Shown one piece after another: positions 52,312 to 59,943 of a DNA stretch of 64,000 bases (the stretch's first letter is position 1; each line of letters begins with the position of its first letter). Below the pieces are notes generated by a model, which was not told the DNA's origin, did no database searches, and saw only the letters and a program-made list of their open reading frames with translations. The stretch is from a virus. The DNA lies in the IMG/VR virus record IMGVR_UViG_3300042691_038490, positions 30,860-94,859 of that record, one strand, 5' to 3'. The translations under genes and the position numbers were made by a program.

Positions 52312-53083
52312 ACTTCCCAATATGGTCGAATGGGTCGTCTGTGTTTATATTATCATTTTTTGTATTTAATCTTTTATATTTTTGTTTTGATTTTGATTTT
52401 CTTCTTTCCATTTTTCTTTGAATATCCGCTTGTTCTTTTTGATATTCTTCGGTCTTTTCTACTGCTTCTTGAATCATTTGATCTAAAAATAATTCATTTT
52501 CATCTATCTTATCTAATGCTTTTTCTGGAAAATTATTTAAATGTCCATACCTATCTAAAAACATTTGTATTATGTATTCATTTCTACAATTTACTGCTAA
52601 TATTTCTGAAATAAAACCTTTTTGATTAATTCTAGTTCTATCTACATTCGCCCAATAATATCCATATCTAAAAACAATTCCACGAAACTTTCCAGAATTA
52701 TTTGCCACATTCCATCTATTATGAAAAGAATCCGATTCTCTTAAATTACTTATAGCATTTGGATATTGAATATTACTTTCTATATGATCTACTTTTTCTG
52801 GTATCCTTCCAGTATGTGCATAATAAATTAATCTATGGATAAGAACATCCGTAAATCCTCTAGACCATATATGCGTATGATCTGGACAAGGAATATCTAC
52901 TCTAATATAAAATCCATCACCTTTTCTTGATCTTCCAAGGGGATTTCTTTTTCCCATTTCCCAATCTTGGCGATTATAAACTTGTCCTCTATAAAAATCA
53001 ATATAAAAATGTTTAAATATATCCTTGTGATTATCGTAAATTATTTTTAACTTATCCTCGCTTTCTTTAAATTCTTTTTTCAT
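52304..53083 (-). CDS. HNH endonuclease (259 aa)
   Basis: HNH_3 core: VLIHRLIYYAHTGRIPEKVD, HIESNIQYPNAISNLRES, then RWNVANNSGKFRG. His and Asn of the motif are present (VDHIESN, ISNLR). C-terminal charged coil (KSKSKQKYKR). Free-standing homing endonuclease; the second in this region. Confidence 0.85.
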   Translation of the reverse strand: MKKEFKESEDKLKIIYDNHKDIFKHFYIDFYRGQVYNRQDWEMGKRNPLGRSRKGDGFYIRVDIPCPDHTHIWSRGFTDVLIHRLIYYAHTGRIPEKVDHIESNIQYPNAISNLRESDSFHNRWNVANNSGKFRGIVFRYGYYWANVDRTRINQKGFISEILAVNCRNEYIIQMFLDRYGHLNNFPEKALDKIDENELFLDQMIQEAVEKTEEYQKEQADIQRKMERRKSKSKQKYKRLNTKNDNINTDDPFDHIGKYE

Positions 53084-53125
53084 ACTAGAGATTATATTAG
53101 TTTATATCTTTTAATTAAAAAGTTT

Positions 53126-54025
53126 TTATAAGTTAGCGAAAGATTGCTCTTTCATTTTTAATTCAAAATCTACATCTATATTATGTCCGTATGTATTTGG
53201 TAAGCGAGTAGCATAATCAGCGTGTTTGCGTGGATTCTTGTGTCCAGCAATACTTTCTGAATAATGGAATAAGGGAATATGATTGCCCCAAGTAATTCGT
53301 GCAAGATGAAACGCTTGTTCTTCTGATAGATTATCTGGATGACATTTGTGATGAAGATAATCGAAAGTAATTGGAATATTAGATACAGAATGAAAATGCT
53401 TCATAAGTTTCTTAATAGACCAGCAAGTATCTTTGTCATCATTCTCAATAACTAGTCTGGACTTTACATCTTGTGATAACCTATCAAAGTTGCTCATAAA
53501 CTTTTTGACGATACTATTTAGATCGCCTTTTGCATTATGTATGTGCATATTCATAGGTGCATCATAGTTAAGTGGACAACCAATCTGCGTCATAAACCAA
53601 CCATAGTGATTTAATTCTTTGATTGTTTTATCTACTGCGTTATCATTGTCACTAGCAAGAACATTGTATTCACTAGGATGACAAGAGACTCTAACATTAG
53701 TAGATTGTATTAGCTTCTTGATACTATCAAATGATACTAGGATTCTATTATAGTCTGGTAAATCTTCTAGCTTTACATTAGCTTTATCATAAGTAATAAG
53801 AGGAAATAAGTCTGATGAAATTCTGTATGTATGGTTATGGTCAGCACAATATTTGATATAGTGATATGTAGTCAGCATATTGTTTAGTATTCTAGAAGAA
53901 AGAGTAGATAGTGCTTCTTGTCTAGACATAGCAGAGAAACGAGCATAAGTCATTGTATTAAACTTAATAGGCTCATCTCTCTCTGCTAGAGATAAAACAA
54001 TACAGCACACTCCTTTTCTGTTCAT
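53126..54025 (-). CDS. uvsE: UV damage endonuclease UvsE/UVDE (299 aa)
   Basis: TIM-barrel UVDE signatures: YRISSDLFPLI, VRVSCHPSEYNVL, MNMHIHNAKGD, VIENDDKDTCW, ITFDYLHHKCHP, LFHYSES then HADYA. Cuts 5' to UV photoproducts and starts repair. Found in light-exposed bacteria and some phages. Own TTGACT-N17-TAAGAT promoter. Confidence 0.93.
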   Translation of the reverse strand: MNRKGVCCIVLSLAERDEPIKFNTMTYARFSAMSRQEALSTLSSRILNNMLTTYHYIKYCADHNHTYRISSDLFPLITYDKANVKLEDLPDYNRILVSFDSIKKLIQSTNVRVSCHPSEYNVLASDNDNAVDKTIKELNHYGWFMTQIGCPLNYDAPMNMHIHNAKGDLNSIVKKFMSNFDRLSQDVKSRLVIENDDKDTCWSIKKLMKHFHSVSNIPITFDYLHHKCHPDNLSEEQAFHLARITWGNHIPLFHYSESIAGHKNPRKHADYATRLPNTYGHNIDVDFELKMKEQSFANL

Positions 54026-54031
54026 ATTAAC

Positions 54032-54060
54032 ATCTTAATAGAAGATACAAGAATAGTCAA
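54032..54060 (-). promoter_or_regulatory. Sigma70-type promoter of uvsE
   Basis: -35 TTGACT, 17-nt spacer, -10 TAAGAT; 6 bases before the ATG. Confidence 0.65.
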
Positions 54061-54066
54061 GAGATA

Positions 54067-54447
54067 TTACTCTACCCTGTCAAAAAATCCATTTGAGTTT
54101 AACCTTGCTGTTCCCAAACACTTATACTTAAAAGTAAAATCATCTGGATGAATAATAGAAAGAAATCTTCTGCCTTCATCTGTTTCATATAGATAATAGT
54201 CTTGACCTATAACGCACTCTATTCTGCACTCAAAAGTATCTACAAAATTATTCCAATTATTAAGAGACACAAGGCTATTGTATTCTGCTTGAAGCTCTTG
54301 TAACCTTGTTTGGATTTTTTTATTTAGATTTAAATGCCTAAGTTCTTGTAGGCCATTAAGATCCGCAAGCTCTATTTTGGGAGCAGAGTATTCTGCTATG
54401 TATGAAGAACTTGCACGATTTTCTAAAGCTCTTTTAAAGTCTGTCAT
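54067..54447 (-). CDS. Unknown protein (126 aa)
   Basis: Helical N-half (ADLNGLQELRHLNLNKKIQT, RLQELQAEYNSLV), then beta strands (FECRIECVIGQDYYLYETD). No family recognised. Start overlaps the stop of 54444 (ATGA). Confidence 0.6.
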   Translation of the reverse strand: MTDFKRALENRASSSYIAEYSAPKIELADLNGLQELRHLNLNKKIQTRLQELQAEYNSLVSLNNWNNFVDTFECRIECVIGQDYYLYETDEGRRFLSIIHPDDFTFKYKCLGTARLNSNGFFDRVE

Positions 54448-54620
54448 TTGTAAATATATGTAGATGAGCCATTTTGCTTTTTTAATTCTTTTTTAATCAA
54501 CGACTTTTGATTTTCCTCTGACCAGTTTATCGTATCATAGTTTTGTTTAAACCTGTGAGAGAAACAATTTCTTGGTGAATCACCTTTTCCAGCTTCTTTA
54601 TTTGGCGTTTTTTCGTTCAC
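54444..54620 (-). CDS. Small conserved-type phage protein (58 aa, GTG start)
   Basis: GTG at 54620 gives MNEKTPNKEAGKGDSPRNCF then RFKQNYDTINW. The GKGDxPR...NYDxIxW pattern is known from small phage proteins (no assigned function). Its first codons lie inside the last unit of the 35-bp tandem repeat. Confidence 0.55.
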   Translation of the reverse strand: MNEKTPNKEAGKGDSPRNCFSHRFKQNYDTINWSEENQKSLIKKELKKQNGSSTYIYK

Positions 54621-54732
54621 AAATATGGCTATTTATTTGGCGTTTTGGTGTTAGCAAATATAGTTATTTATTTGCAAAAATCCTGTTAGCAAATATGAGT
54701 TTATATTTGGGATTTTTTTATTAGTAAATATT
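54596..54732. repeat. 35-bp tandem repeat, about 4 copies
   Basis: Exact period of 35: units 54616-54650, 54651-54685, 54686-54720 plus part units on both sides. Consensus on the plus strand TTAGCAAATATAGTTATTTA then TTTGGCGTTTTGGTG. Ends of each unit pair (TATTTG/CAAATA). Single copies recur at 55065 and 57834. Confidence 0.85.
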
Positions 54733-55024
54733 ACTTTTTAAAATCACCAAGATCACGATCAAAAGAAAACTTACCAGTTTTCTCTACGAGACCTTCGTAA
54801 GTTTCTTCTGTGCATCCTGCCATCTCTGTAAATGGTGCTACTACTGCGAAAATTCCAAATGCTCCAATAGTCGCTGCAGTTGAAATTGGGCGAACAACTA
54901 CTAGATCACCAGTAGCTAAAAAACCATCCGCTACTGGAGTAGTTTCTGTTTGTGTTCCTGTATCAGCAAAGCCTAAAGAGGCTGAGATTAGAAAGACTAA
55001 TATTAGAGTTTTAATTTTATTCAT
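54731..55024 (-). CDS. Small secreted host-type protein (97 aa)
   Basis: Signal peptide (KIKTLILVFLISASLGFA, cleavage after A) then a Thr-rich stretch, DLVVVRPISTAATIGAFGIF and FSFDRDLGDF. The R-P-x4-A-T-x-x-G and final R-x-L-G-D/E-F pattern is known from small exported bacterial proteins, so this is probably host-derived. Driven by a perfect consensus promoter, so probably made very early and strongly. Confidence 0.65.
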   Translation of the reverse strand: MNKIKTLILVFLISASLGFADTGTQTETTPVADGFLATGDLVVVRPISTAATIGAFGIFAVVAPFTEMAGCTEETYEGLVEKTGKFSFDRDLGDFKK

Positions 55025-55033
55025 ATTCTATAT

Positions 55034-55062
55034 ATTATATATGAGTATTATTATATTGTCAA
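55034..55062 (-). promoter_or_regulatory. Perfect consensus sigma70 promoter
   Basis: -35 TTGACA, 17-nt spacer, -10 TATAAT. The 35-bp-type repeat copy lies directly upstream. Confidence 0.9.
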
Positions 55063-55064
55063 TT

Positions 55065-55092
55065 ATATTTGGCATTTTCTTGTTAGCAAATC
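55065..55092. repeat. Single copy of the 35-bp repeat
   Basis: ATATTTGGCATTTTCTTGTT then AGCAAAT; same sequence as the array at 54596, ending 3 bases before the -35 box. Confidence 0.7.
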
Positions 55093-55109
55093 TTGTCTTA
55101 TCTTATATC

Positions 55110-55901
55110 TTAAATCATCTCTACTCTAATATAATTTCCTTGATCTTCTATTACTCGATGCTTTCTTGGTTTCCAGGTCTTTTCTTCAGCTGCAATTTTA
55201 GCGTTCTTCCTAGAGGAAGCGTATAACTTCTCTTTAGAAAAATTATTTTCAGAATTAAACAAATCTTTATAATTTTGTTCATTAATTGCTCTATATTCAT
55301 CTGGATGATCTATATGGTATATATGATTTTTTATATTAAAAAATATAATGTGCCTAACCCCGGGCCATTCATTTGCACTAAATTTTGTATATTTTGGTTG
55401 AGATTTTTCTAATCTTTTGATTAAATCTTGATCCTCATATCCCCAAATTGGAAGTAAGTTTTCGTTATATCCATCTTTAAAATCTCTTTTATTTACAACC
55501 AAAAATCCTAAAGAATTTTCATAAAATTTATATGATCCTGTTATAAAATAATTATCTAAGCTACCATCTTCTTGTAGACACAGGGAATCCATCCAATTTT
55601 CATTTGTGTTTACATAATCTATATCTAATTTCAATAAAATTTGAAAGTTTAAATTAGTATACGTATATCCTAAATTCCAAGCTAAACATCTATTGAAATA
55701 TTTTTCATTTTCTACTCTTATTATCTTTAATTTATTAAATTTTTTCATTTGGTCTTTGACAATTTCATTTTCTATAATTGGTTTACTTGAACTCCAATCG
55801 ACTATTATAAAATCTTTTATTTTATCTATCTTACTCCAAGAAGGAAGCATTTTTTCCAAGTGTTTCTCTCTGTTCATTACTGTTGTGACGCAAGAGATCA
55901 T
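55110..55901 (-). CDS. Family 2-like glycosyltransferase, paralogue of 49930 (263 aa)
   Basis: Same architecture as 49930: ISCVTTVMNREKHLEKMLPS, FIIVDWSSSKPI, CLAWNLGYTYT, LLKLDIDYVN (DxD), FITGSYKFYENSLGFLVVNK. First of three adjacent glycan genes (55110, 55904, 56942). Probably modifies the host surface, the virion or phage DNA. Confidence 0.8.
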   Translation of the reverse strand: MISCVTTVMNREKHLEKMLPSWSKIDKIKDFIIVDWSSSKPIIENEIVKDQMKKFNKLKIIRVENEKYFNRCLAWNLGYTYTNLNFQILLKLDIDYVNTNENWMDSLCLQEDGSLDNYFITGSYKFYENSLGFLVVNKRDFKDGYNENLLPIWGYEDQDLIKRLEKSQPKYTKFSANEWPGVRHIIFFNIKNHIYHIDHPDEYRAINEQNYKDLFNSENNFSKEKLYASSRKNAKIAAEEKTWKPRKHRVIEDQGNYIRVEMI

Positions 55902-55903
55902 TT

Positions 55904-56938
55904 TTATTTATAAATTAAATTTTCTATTACATATTTATTATGTAATCTGATATTTTCTTTAACTATATCAAAATTCTTAATCATTTTTTCATATTCATTT
56001 TCATTTATATTTACAGCTTTTGAAAAAGCTATGGGAAATTCTGCTTCTGAAGAATATAAAAAAGATGGAAATGGATATATCAAATTTGAAAGTTTGCAAT
56101 TTATTGCTGGTTTTCTAAAAGAAAATATATGATTATAATTTGAGCTTGTACAGTCTGTAAAATATCCTCTGATATGGGTTGAAGATAATAAATTCAAAAT
56201 AAAATCAGTTTTATATATCTGTTCGTAAAAATCAATTTCATTTAGATCAGACTTATAAATAATCCTATTACTATCATCAATATGATTCTTCATATTGTCT
56301 GCTGTTTCTCCGAGTATTACGATTTCATAATCTCTTTTCACAAATATATTTTGAGACAAAAATTTATTCAATAATTGAAAATCTCTATATCCCCATTGAA
56401 ATCTTCCTAAAATTGTAAATCTAACTTTTGAGTTATCTGTCAAATGATGTTTAATTGGAAAAGAATTTGCTATAGGATTTTCTGACAATAATATATAATT
56501 TAAACCTATTTGTTGAGAAAAAGGAGATAAACCTACAAATTTAGGATTTTTAAATAAATATTCTTTAGCATATGTTATAAACTTTTCATTTATAGAAGGT
56601 CTATGAAGTAAAAGTATCATATTTTCTATAAAATCTTTTATAATAATATTTTTATATCCTTCAGGTTCACATGGTGAATTTTGATTCTTCTGATCTTTTG
56701 ATCCATTAATAGGAGTAATTAAAAATGCTTTTTTAAAATTTATTCTCAGATCTGGGCTGTATTCTTTTATATAGTTGATATTGTATTTATCACATAAATC
56801 CAACAAGCCATAATCTTTTTCAGAATATATTGTATAAATATATGGCTCAAAATTCAACAGGTCTAATGACCCATATAAAGAAAGAGCAGTTTCAGAATGA
56901 TAAGGCGTATTAAGGATAATCAAAATTTTATCTCTCAT
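55904..56938 (-). CDS. GT-B-type glycosyltransferase-like protein (344 aa)
   Basis: KILIILNTPYHSETALSLYG at the N-terminus, then RFTILGRFQWGYRDFQLLNK and YEIVILGETADNM, which look like the C-terminal nucleotide-sugar domain of GT-B enzymes (GxxxxRKG-like). No clear family. Asn/Ile-rich, low GC. Ends in the start of 55110 operon context. Confidence 0.6.
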   Translation of the reverse strand: MRDKILIILNTPYHSETALSLYGSLDLLNFEPYIYTIYSEKDYGLLDLCDKYNINYIKEYSPDLRINFKKAFLITPINGSKDQKNQNSPCEPEGYKNIIIKDFIENMILLLHRPSINEKFITYAKEYLFKNPKFVGLSPFSQQIGLNYILLSENPIANSFPIKHHLTDNSKVRFTILGRFQWGYRDFQLLNKFLSQNIFVKRDYEIVILGETADNMKNHIDDSNRIIYKSDLNEIDFYEQIYKTDFILNLLSSTHIRGYFTDCTSSNYNHIFSFRKPAINCKLSNLIYPFPSFLYSSEAEFPIAFSKAVNINENEYEKMIKNFDIVKENIRLHNKYVIENLIYK

Positions 56939-56941
56939 ATA

Positions 56942-57598
56942 TTAATATTCTTTAAATATTATAAGTTTTTGATATACATATTTATAAATTTTAAAATTTT
57001 TATTTTTTAATAAAAATTCATCTACAGCTTGAGTTACGCCTATCCCATGGATTGGGCTATCTTTAAATTCTTGATAATAATTTTTATAATCATCAATTAT
57101 TATAAATCCATCTTTACAAATGATGTTTGCTGCATTTTTTAGATCAATATCACAAGTTTCTTTGTCGTGTCCACCATCAATATAAATTATCCTATAAGGT
57201 AATTTATTATTTACAAAACTTAAATATATATGTGGATTTAATATTTTAGAGTCTGATCTAATTAAATTAAATTTTAAGGCAATATTTTTATATTCTAAAA
57301 GATATACTTTTTTTAAATTCTCTATAACTCCAGATTTTGAGCAAGGAAGTCCGCTATTACTAGTATTAAATATTTGATCATCAAAACAATCAACTCCTAT
57401 TATACTTTCTTCTTCTCCTAATAAAAAAGATAAGGGAATAAATGATTTACCTAAATAAACCCCTATTTCTAATAAGTTTCCTTTTACATTAGATTTTTTA
57501 TGAATCTCATTTAATTCTTGTAGGATATATAAAAATTCAAAGTTAAACCATCCAGGAATTTTATCAAAAGCTTCTTTGTATCTATCAATTAGAGCCAT
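56942..57598 (-). CDS. Class I SAM-dependent methyltransferase (218 aa)
   Basis: LLEIGVYLGKSFIPLSFLLG is SAM motif I (E-I-G-x-x-x-G-x-S), then IIGVDCFD, LPYRIIYIDGGHDKET and DGFIIIDDY, the Methyltransf_24 layout used in O-methylation of sugars and small molecules. Together with the neighbouring glycosyltransferases suggests capping of a glycan. Confidence 0.85.
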   Translation of the reverse strand: MALIDRYKEAFDKIPGWFNFEFLYILQELNEIHKKSNVKGNLLEIGVYLGKSFIPLSFLLGEEESIIGVDCFDDQIFNTSNSGLPCSKSGVIENLKKVYLLEYKNIALKFNLIRSDSKILNPHIYLSFVNNKLPYRIIYIDGGHDKETCDIDLKNAANIICKDGFIIIDDYKNYYQEFKDSPIHGIGVTQAVDEFLLKNKNFKIYKYVYQKLIIFKEY

Positions 57599-57599
57599 G

Positions 57600-57815
57600 T
57601 TATATATTTTTTTGAGGAATAAAATTTACTAAAGCTTCATCTCCGTAGACTTTAAATGATTTTAATTTATAGTTCTTTCTTTCAAGCATATTTTTTAATT
57701 CATTGATATATTCACTTTTCATATAGACTACTATGCTTTGGCCATCTTCTATATCTACGCCATATTCATCAGCAAACTCTGAACATATAGCAAGGGCTTC
57801 GCCTTCATTATTCAT
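57600..57815 (-). CDS. Unknown small protein (71 aa)
   Basis: Start at ATG 57815 (MNNEGEALAI), 7 bases after the AGTGTAAT motif; a longer frame to 57845 is possible. Acidic alpha/beta (AICSEFADEYGVDIEDGQSI, VVYMKSEYI). Unknown. Confidence 0.55.
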   Translation of the reverse strand: MNNEGEALAICSEFADEYGVDIEDGQSIVVYMKSEYINELKNMLERKNYKLKSFKVYGDEALVNFIPQKNI

Positions 57816-57822
57816 AATATAG

Positions 57823-57833
57823 ATTACACTATA
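57823..57833 (-). promoter_or_regulatory. Candidate late-promoter motif TATAGTGTAAT
   Basis: Eight bases before ATG 57815, which supports the shorter start. Confidence 0.45.
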
Positions 57834-57863
57834 TATATTTGGCATTTTTCTTTTAGTAAATAA
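57834..57863. repeat. Single copy of the 35-bp repeat
   Basis: TATATTTGGCATTTTTCTTT then TAGTAAATA, between two divergent AGTGTAAT motifs. Confidence 0.6.
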
Positions 57864-57875
57864 GATGGTGTAAAT
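57864..57875 (+). promoter_or_regulatory. Candidate late-promoter motif GATGGTGTAAAT
   Basis: Ten bases before ATG 57886. Same family as TAAAGTGTAAT with one changed base. Confidence 0.4.
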
Positions 57876-57885
57876 TATACTAATT

Positions 57886-58518
57886 ATGTCTGATAGATAT
57901 ATTTATTCTATTACATTAGAAACTAACCCACTTAATCCAACTCCAGAAAGTAAAAAAACTTTTACTAGGAGTTCTGCTGGACTAACTCCATTTTATACTT
58001 CTAATGGTTTAGAAATAATCATTTGGGAGACTTATTTTAATCCTTTTACAGAGGAAAATGAAACAAAATGGAGAAAACGCGCAACAAATAATCCAAGTGG
58101 CGGAGGATTTGTTTCTTTAAATTTAGTTGATTGGTATATTCAACCAGGATATGTATCATTTGCTGGACTTGTGTTTATTAGTTTAGGATACAGGAATAGA
58201 AATTTAATAAAAGGCGATGGTGGAACTGGAAAATTAATTGGTAAATCTTTTATTAGAAAAGTAATCCTGACTGGGGGTTTTGGCGGTGGAGGAGGGAGCG
58301 GACTTGGAAGTTTAATGAATGGAACTTATATTAGAAATAAAGAAAATGAAGACTTTATTCAAATTGAACATACTAATTATAGTATTGTTTTTATAGATCT
58401 TTGGTATTTACTTGAAAATGGTATTGAAGTTTGTGTTTCATCAGATTTAATTAATTGGCAAAACTCCTCTGGAGAAGTACTCACACCTCCAATTGGTCAA
58501 ATATTTTATAAACCATAA
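57886..58518 (+). CDS. Virion-type protein, glycine-rich (210 aa)
   Basis: Beta-rich opening (YIYSITLETNPLNPTPESKK), TNNPSGGGFVSL, then LTGGFGGGGGSGLGSLM. No family, but the late-type motif and isolated plus-strand position recall 11569. Probable structural or fibre-associated protein. Confidence 0.6.
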   Translation: MSDRYIYSITLETNPLNPTPESKKTFTRSSAGLTPFYTSNGLEIIIWETYFNPFTEENETKWRKRATNNPSGGGFVSLNLVDWYIQPGYVSFAGLVFISLGYRNRNLIKGDGGTGKLIGKSFIRKVILTGGFGGGGGSGLGSLMNGTYIRNKENEDFIQIEHTNYSIVFIDLWYLLENGIEVCVSSDLINWQNSSGEVLTPPIGQIFYKP

Positions 58519-58522
58519 AAAT

Positions 58523-58610
58523 CGGAACGAGTAGGATTCGAACCTACGGATGATATTAAACCATCGGCGGTTTAGTAAACCGCTGCTTTAGACCGCTCAG
58601 CCATCGTTCC
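58523..58610 (-). tRNA. tRNA-Ser-like, class II, anticodon ACT
   Basis: Acceptor GGAACGA/TCGTTCC with discriminator G, anticodon arm GCGGT-TTACTAA-ACCGC, long variable arm with GATG/CATC, T-arm GTAGG-TTCGAAT-CCTAC. The frame is typical of tRNA-Ser, but the anticodon is ACT (normally GCT). Confidence 0.85.
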
Positions 58611-58612
58611 AT

Positions 58613-58684
58613 CTGCCTAACTAGGATTCGAACCTAGAACATCCTCGTTAACAGCGAGGCGCACTACCGTTGTGCTATTAGGCA
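58613..58684 (-). tRNA. tRNA-Asn (anticodon GTT)
   Basis: Acceptor TGCCTAA/TTAGGCA, anticodon arm CCTCG-CTGTTAA-CGAGG, T-arm CTAGG-TTCGAAT-CCTAG, discriminator G as expected. Confidence 0.93.
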
Positions 58685-58687
58685 AAA

Positions 58688-59302
58688 TCATTTCAACCAA
58701 ACAGAAGTTGGATTATAAGCTTCTGTATCAAGAAAATCCCACACTTGCCAATCTTTTTCATCTTTTGCATACTTAATAATATTAGAAAGAAAAGCTTGTA
58801 AATCTTCAATATGCCAAACATCATCAAGAAGTTTTTTACCGAGATATCGTGACTGATGAGCTACGTGGTCTGCGTAGCTATATGCAAAAGCAGAGAATGG
58901 AGGAAGAACACATCCCATAGAACAAAGAACTCCTTGCATTCGTGATGCTACTTCTTTGCCACCAACTGAATGCATCGTTACAATAACTCCCGCTGGCTTG
59001 CCAAGAAGATGTTTCTTTCCTTCTATCTCCGTCATCTTTTCAAAAAGTTGTTGCATATTTGATCCCCAAGAGTCCCAATATGTTCCAGTGCAAAATATAA
59101 GAGCATCGCTCTCTTTAATAATATGTCTAACTTTAGGCCAAAAAAAATCTTTATGAAGATGAAGAATTTTAATTTTTATATTTGGGTCAATCTTATTAAT
59201 TTTTTTTCTTATCTTTTTGATAAGAGATCCAGTATTACCATTCTTACCACCGATAGAACCATTAATTATAGTAAGAGTTATTTTCTTTTCTGGCGAGTTC
59301 AT
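58688..59302 (-). CDS. Flavodoxin-fold NAD(P)H-dependent FMN reductase (204 aa)
   Basis: FMN phosphate loop IINGSIGGKNGNTGSLIKKI, then DALIFCTGTYWDSWGSNM and GVIVTMHSVGGKEVASR. The layout matches NADPH-dependent FMN reductases. A phage enzyme of this type could supply electrons to ribonucleotide reductase or detoxify quinones; the partner is not in this window. Overlaps 59262. Confidence 0.85.
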   Translation of the reverse strand: MNSPEKKITLTIINGSIGGKNGNTGSLIKKIRKKINKIDPNIKIKILHLHKDFFWPKVRHIIKESDALIFCTGTYWDSWGSNMQQLFEKMTEIEGKKHLLGKPAGVIVTMHSVGGKEVASRMQGVLCSMGCVLPPFSAFAYSYADHVAHQSRYLGKKLLDDVWHIEDLQAFLSNIIKYAKDEKDWQVWDFLDTEAYNPTSVWLK

Positions 59303-59555
59303 CTATGTGATCCTTTATTATATTATATATTCTTACTTCTTCTGGATTAGCTTCTCTTTCAACTTCATCAAAATTATAAAATACATACTCTTTTAGTTGA
59401 TGATGTTTGAATCTATGTATGCCTTTTCTGTCGTCATCTCTAACAAAGATATACCTAAATGGAAGTGCTTCGTTTTTTAATTTATAAAGATTACCATATT
59501 TGGGATAAAGCGGTTCGCTTTTATCGAGAAAATTTAATATCTTTTTAAAGATCAT
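59262..59555 (-). CDS. Unknown protein (97 aa)
   Basis: LYKLKNEALPFRYIFVRDDD, then FKHHQLKEYVFYNFDEVERE. Charged; no family. Overlaps the reductase start. Confidence 0.55.
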   Translation of the reverse strand: MIFKKILNFLDKSEPLYPKYGNLYKLKNEALPFRYIFVRDDDRKGIHRFKHHQLKEYVFYNFDEVEREANPEEVRIYNIIKDHIDELARKENNSYYN

Positions 59556-59755
59556 AAAATTCCAAAAACTTTAAGTAATACTAAAGAGGATACTGTAGCT
59601 CCAATAAGACTGCTACAAGTTCTAATAATTTCTAGCTTATGATTGTGATGATCTACCCATATCTCGAAAGGATCTCTTAGTTTACCTTTAGCAAGAAGTT
59701 TTCTTCTTTGTTTTTTACTTAACTTTAAATTAGATATGTCTTTTAGTGTTATCAT
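59552..59755 (-). CDS. Membrane-anchored small protein (67 aa)
   Basis: Basic N-half (LKLSKKQRRKLLAKGKLRDP then FEIWVDHHNHKLEI) and a C-terminal helix SSLIGATVSSLVLLKVFGIL, the layout of small phage tail-anchored proteins. ATGA with 59752. Confidence 0.55.
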   Translation of the reverse strand: MITLKDISNLKLSKKQRRKLLAKGKLRDPFEIWVDHHNHKLEIIRTCSSLIGATVSSLVLLKVFGIL

Positions 59756-59931
59756 TTTTTCTTTTTTCTAGATTTGACAGATTTCCAGACTTTATGTTCA
59801 GTATCTAAATCAACACTCCACATCATAACTTTGCTATATATAGAATACCCAAACCCATTAAACCACTGCATTGTGGTTCTGCTTATTATATCACCTATAT
59901 AATATAATAAATATACTGAAAATAATTTCAT
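59752..59931 (-). CDS. Small protein with N-terminal hydrophobic part (59 aa)
   Basis: LFSVYLLYYIGDIISRTTMQ then WFNGFGYSIYSKVM and a Lys-rich end, a known type of small phage protein (YYxGDxISRxMxxF). Unknown function. Confidence 0.5.
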   Translation of the reverse strand: MKLFSVYLLYYIGDIISRTTMQWFNGFGYSIYSKVMMWSVDLDTEHKVWKSVKSRKKKK

Positions 59932-59943
59932 ATTATATAATAT

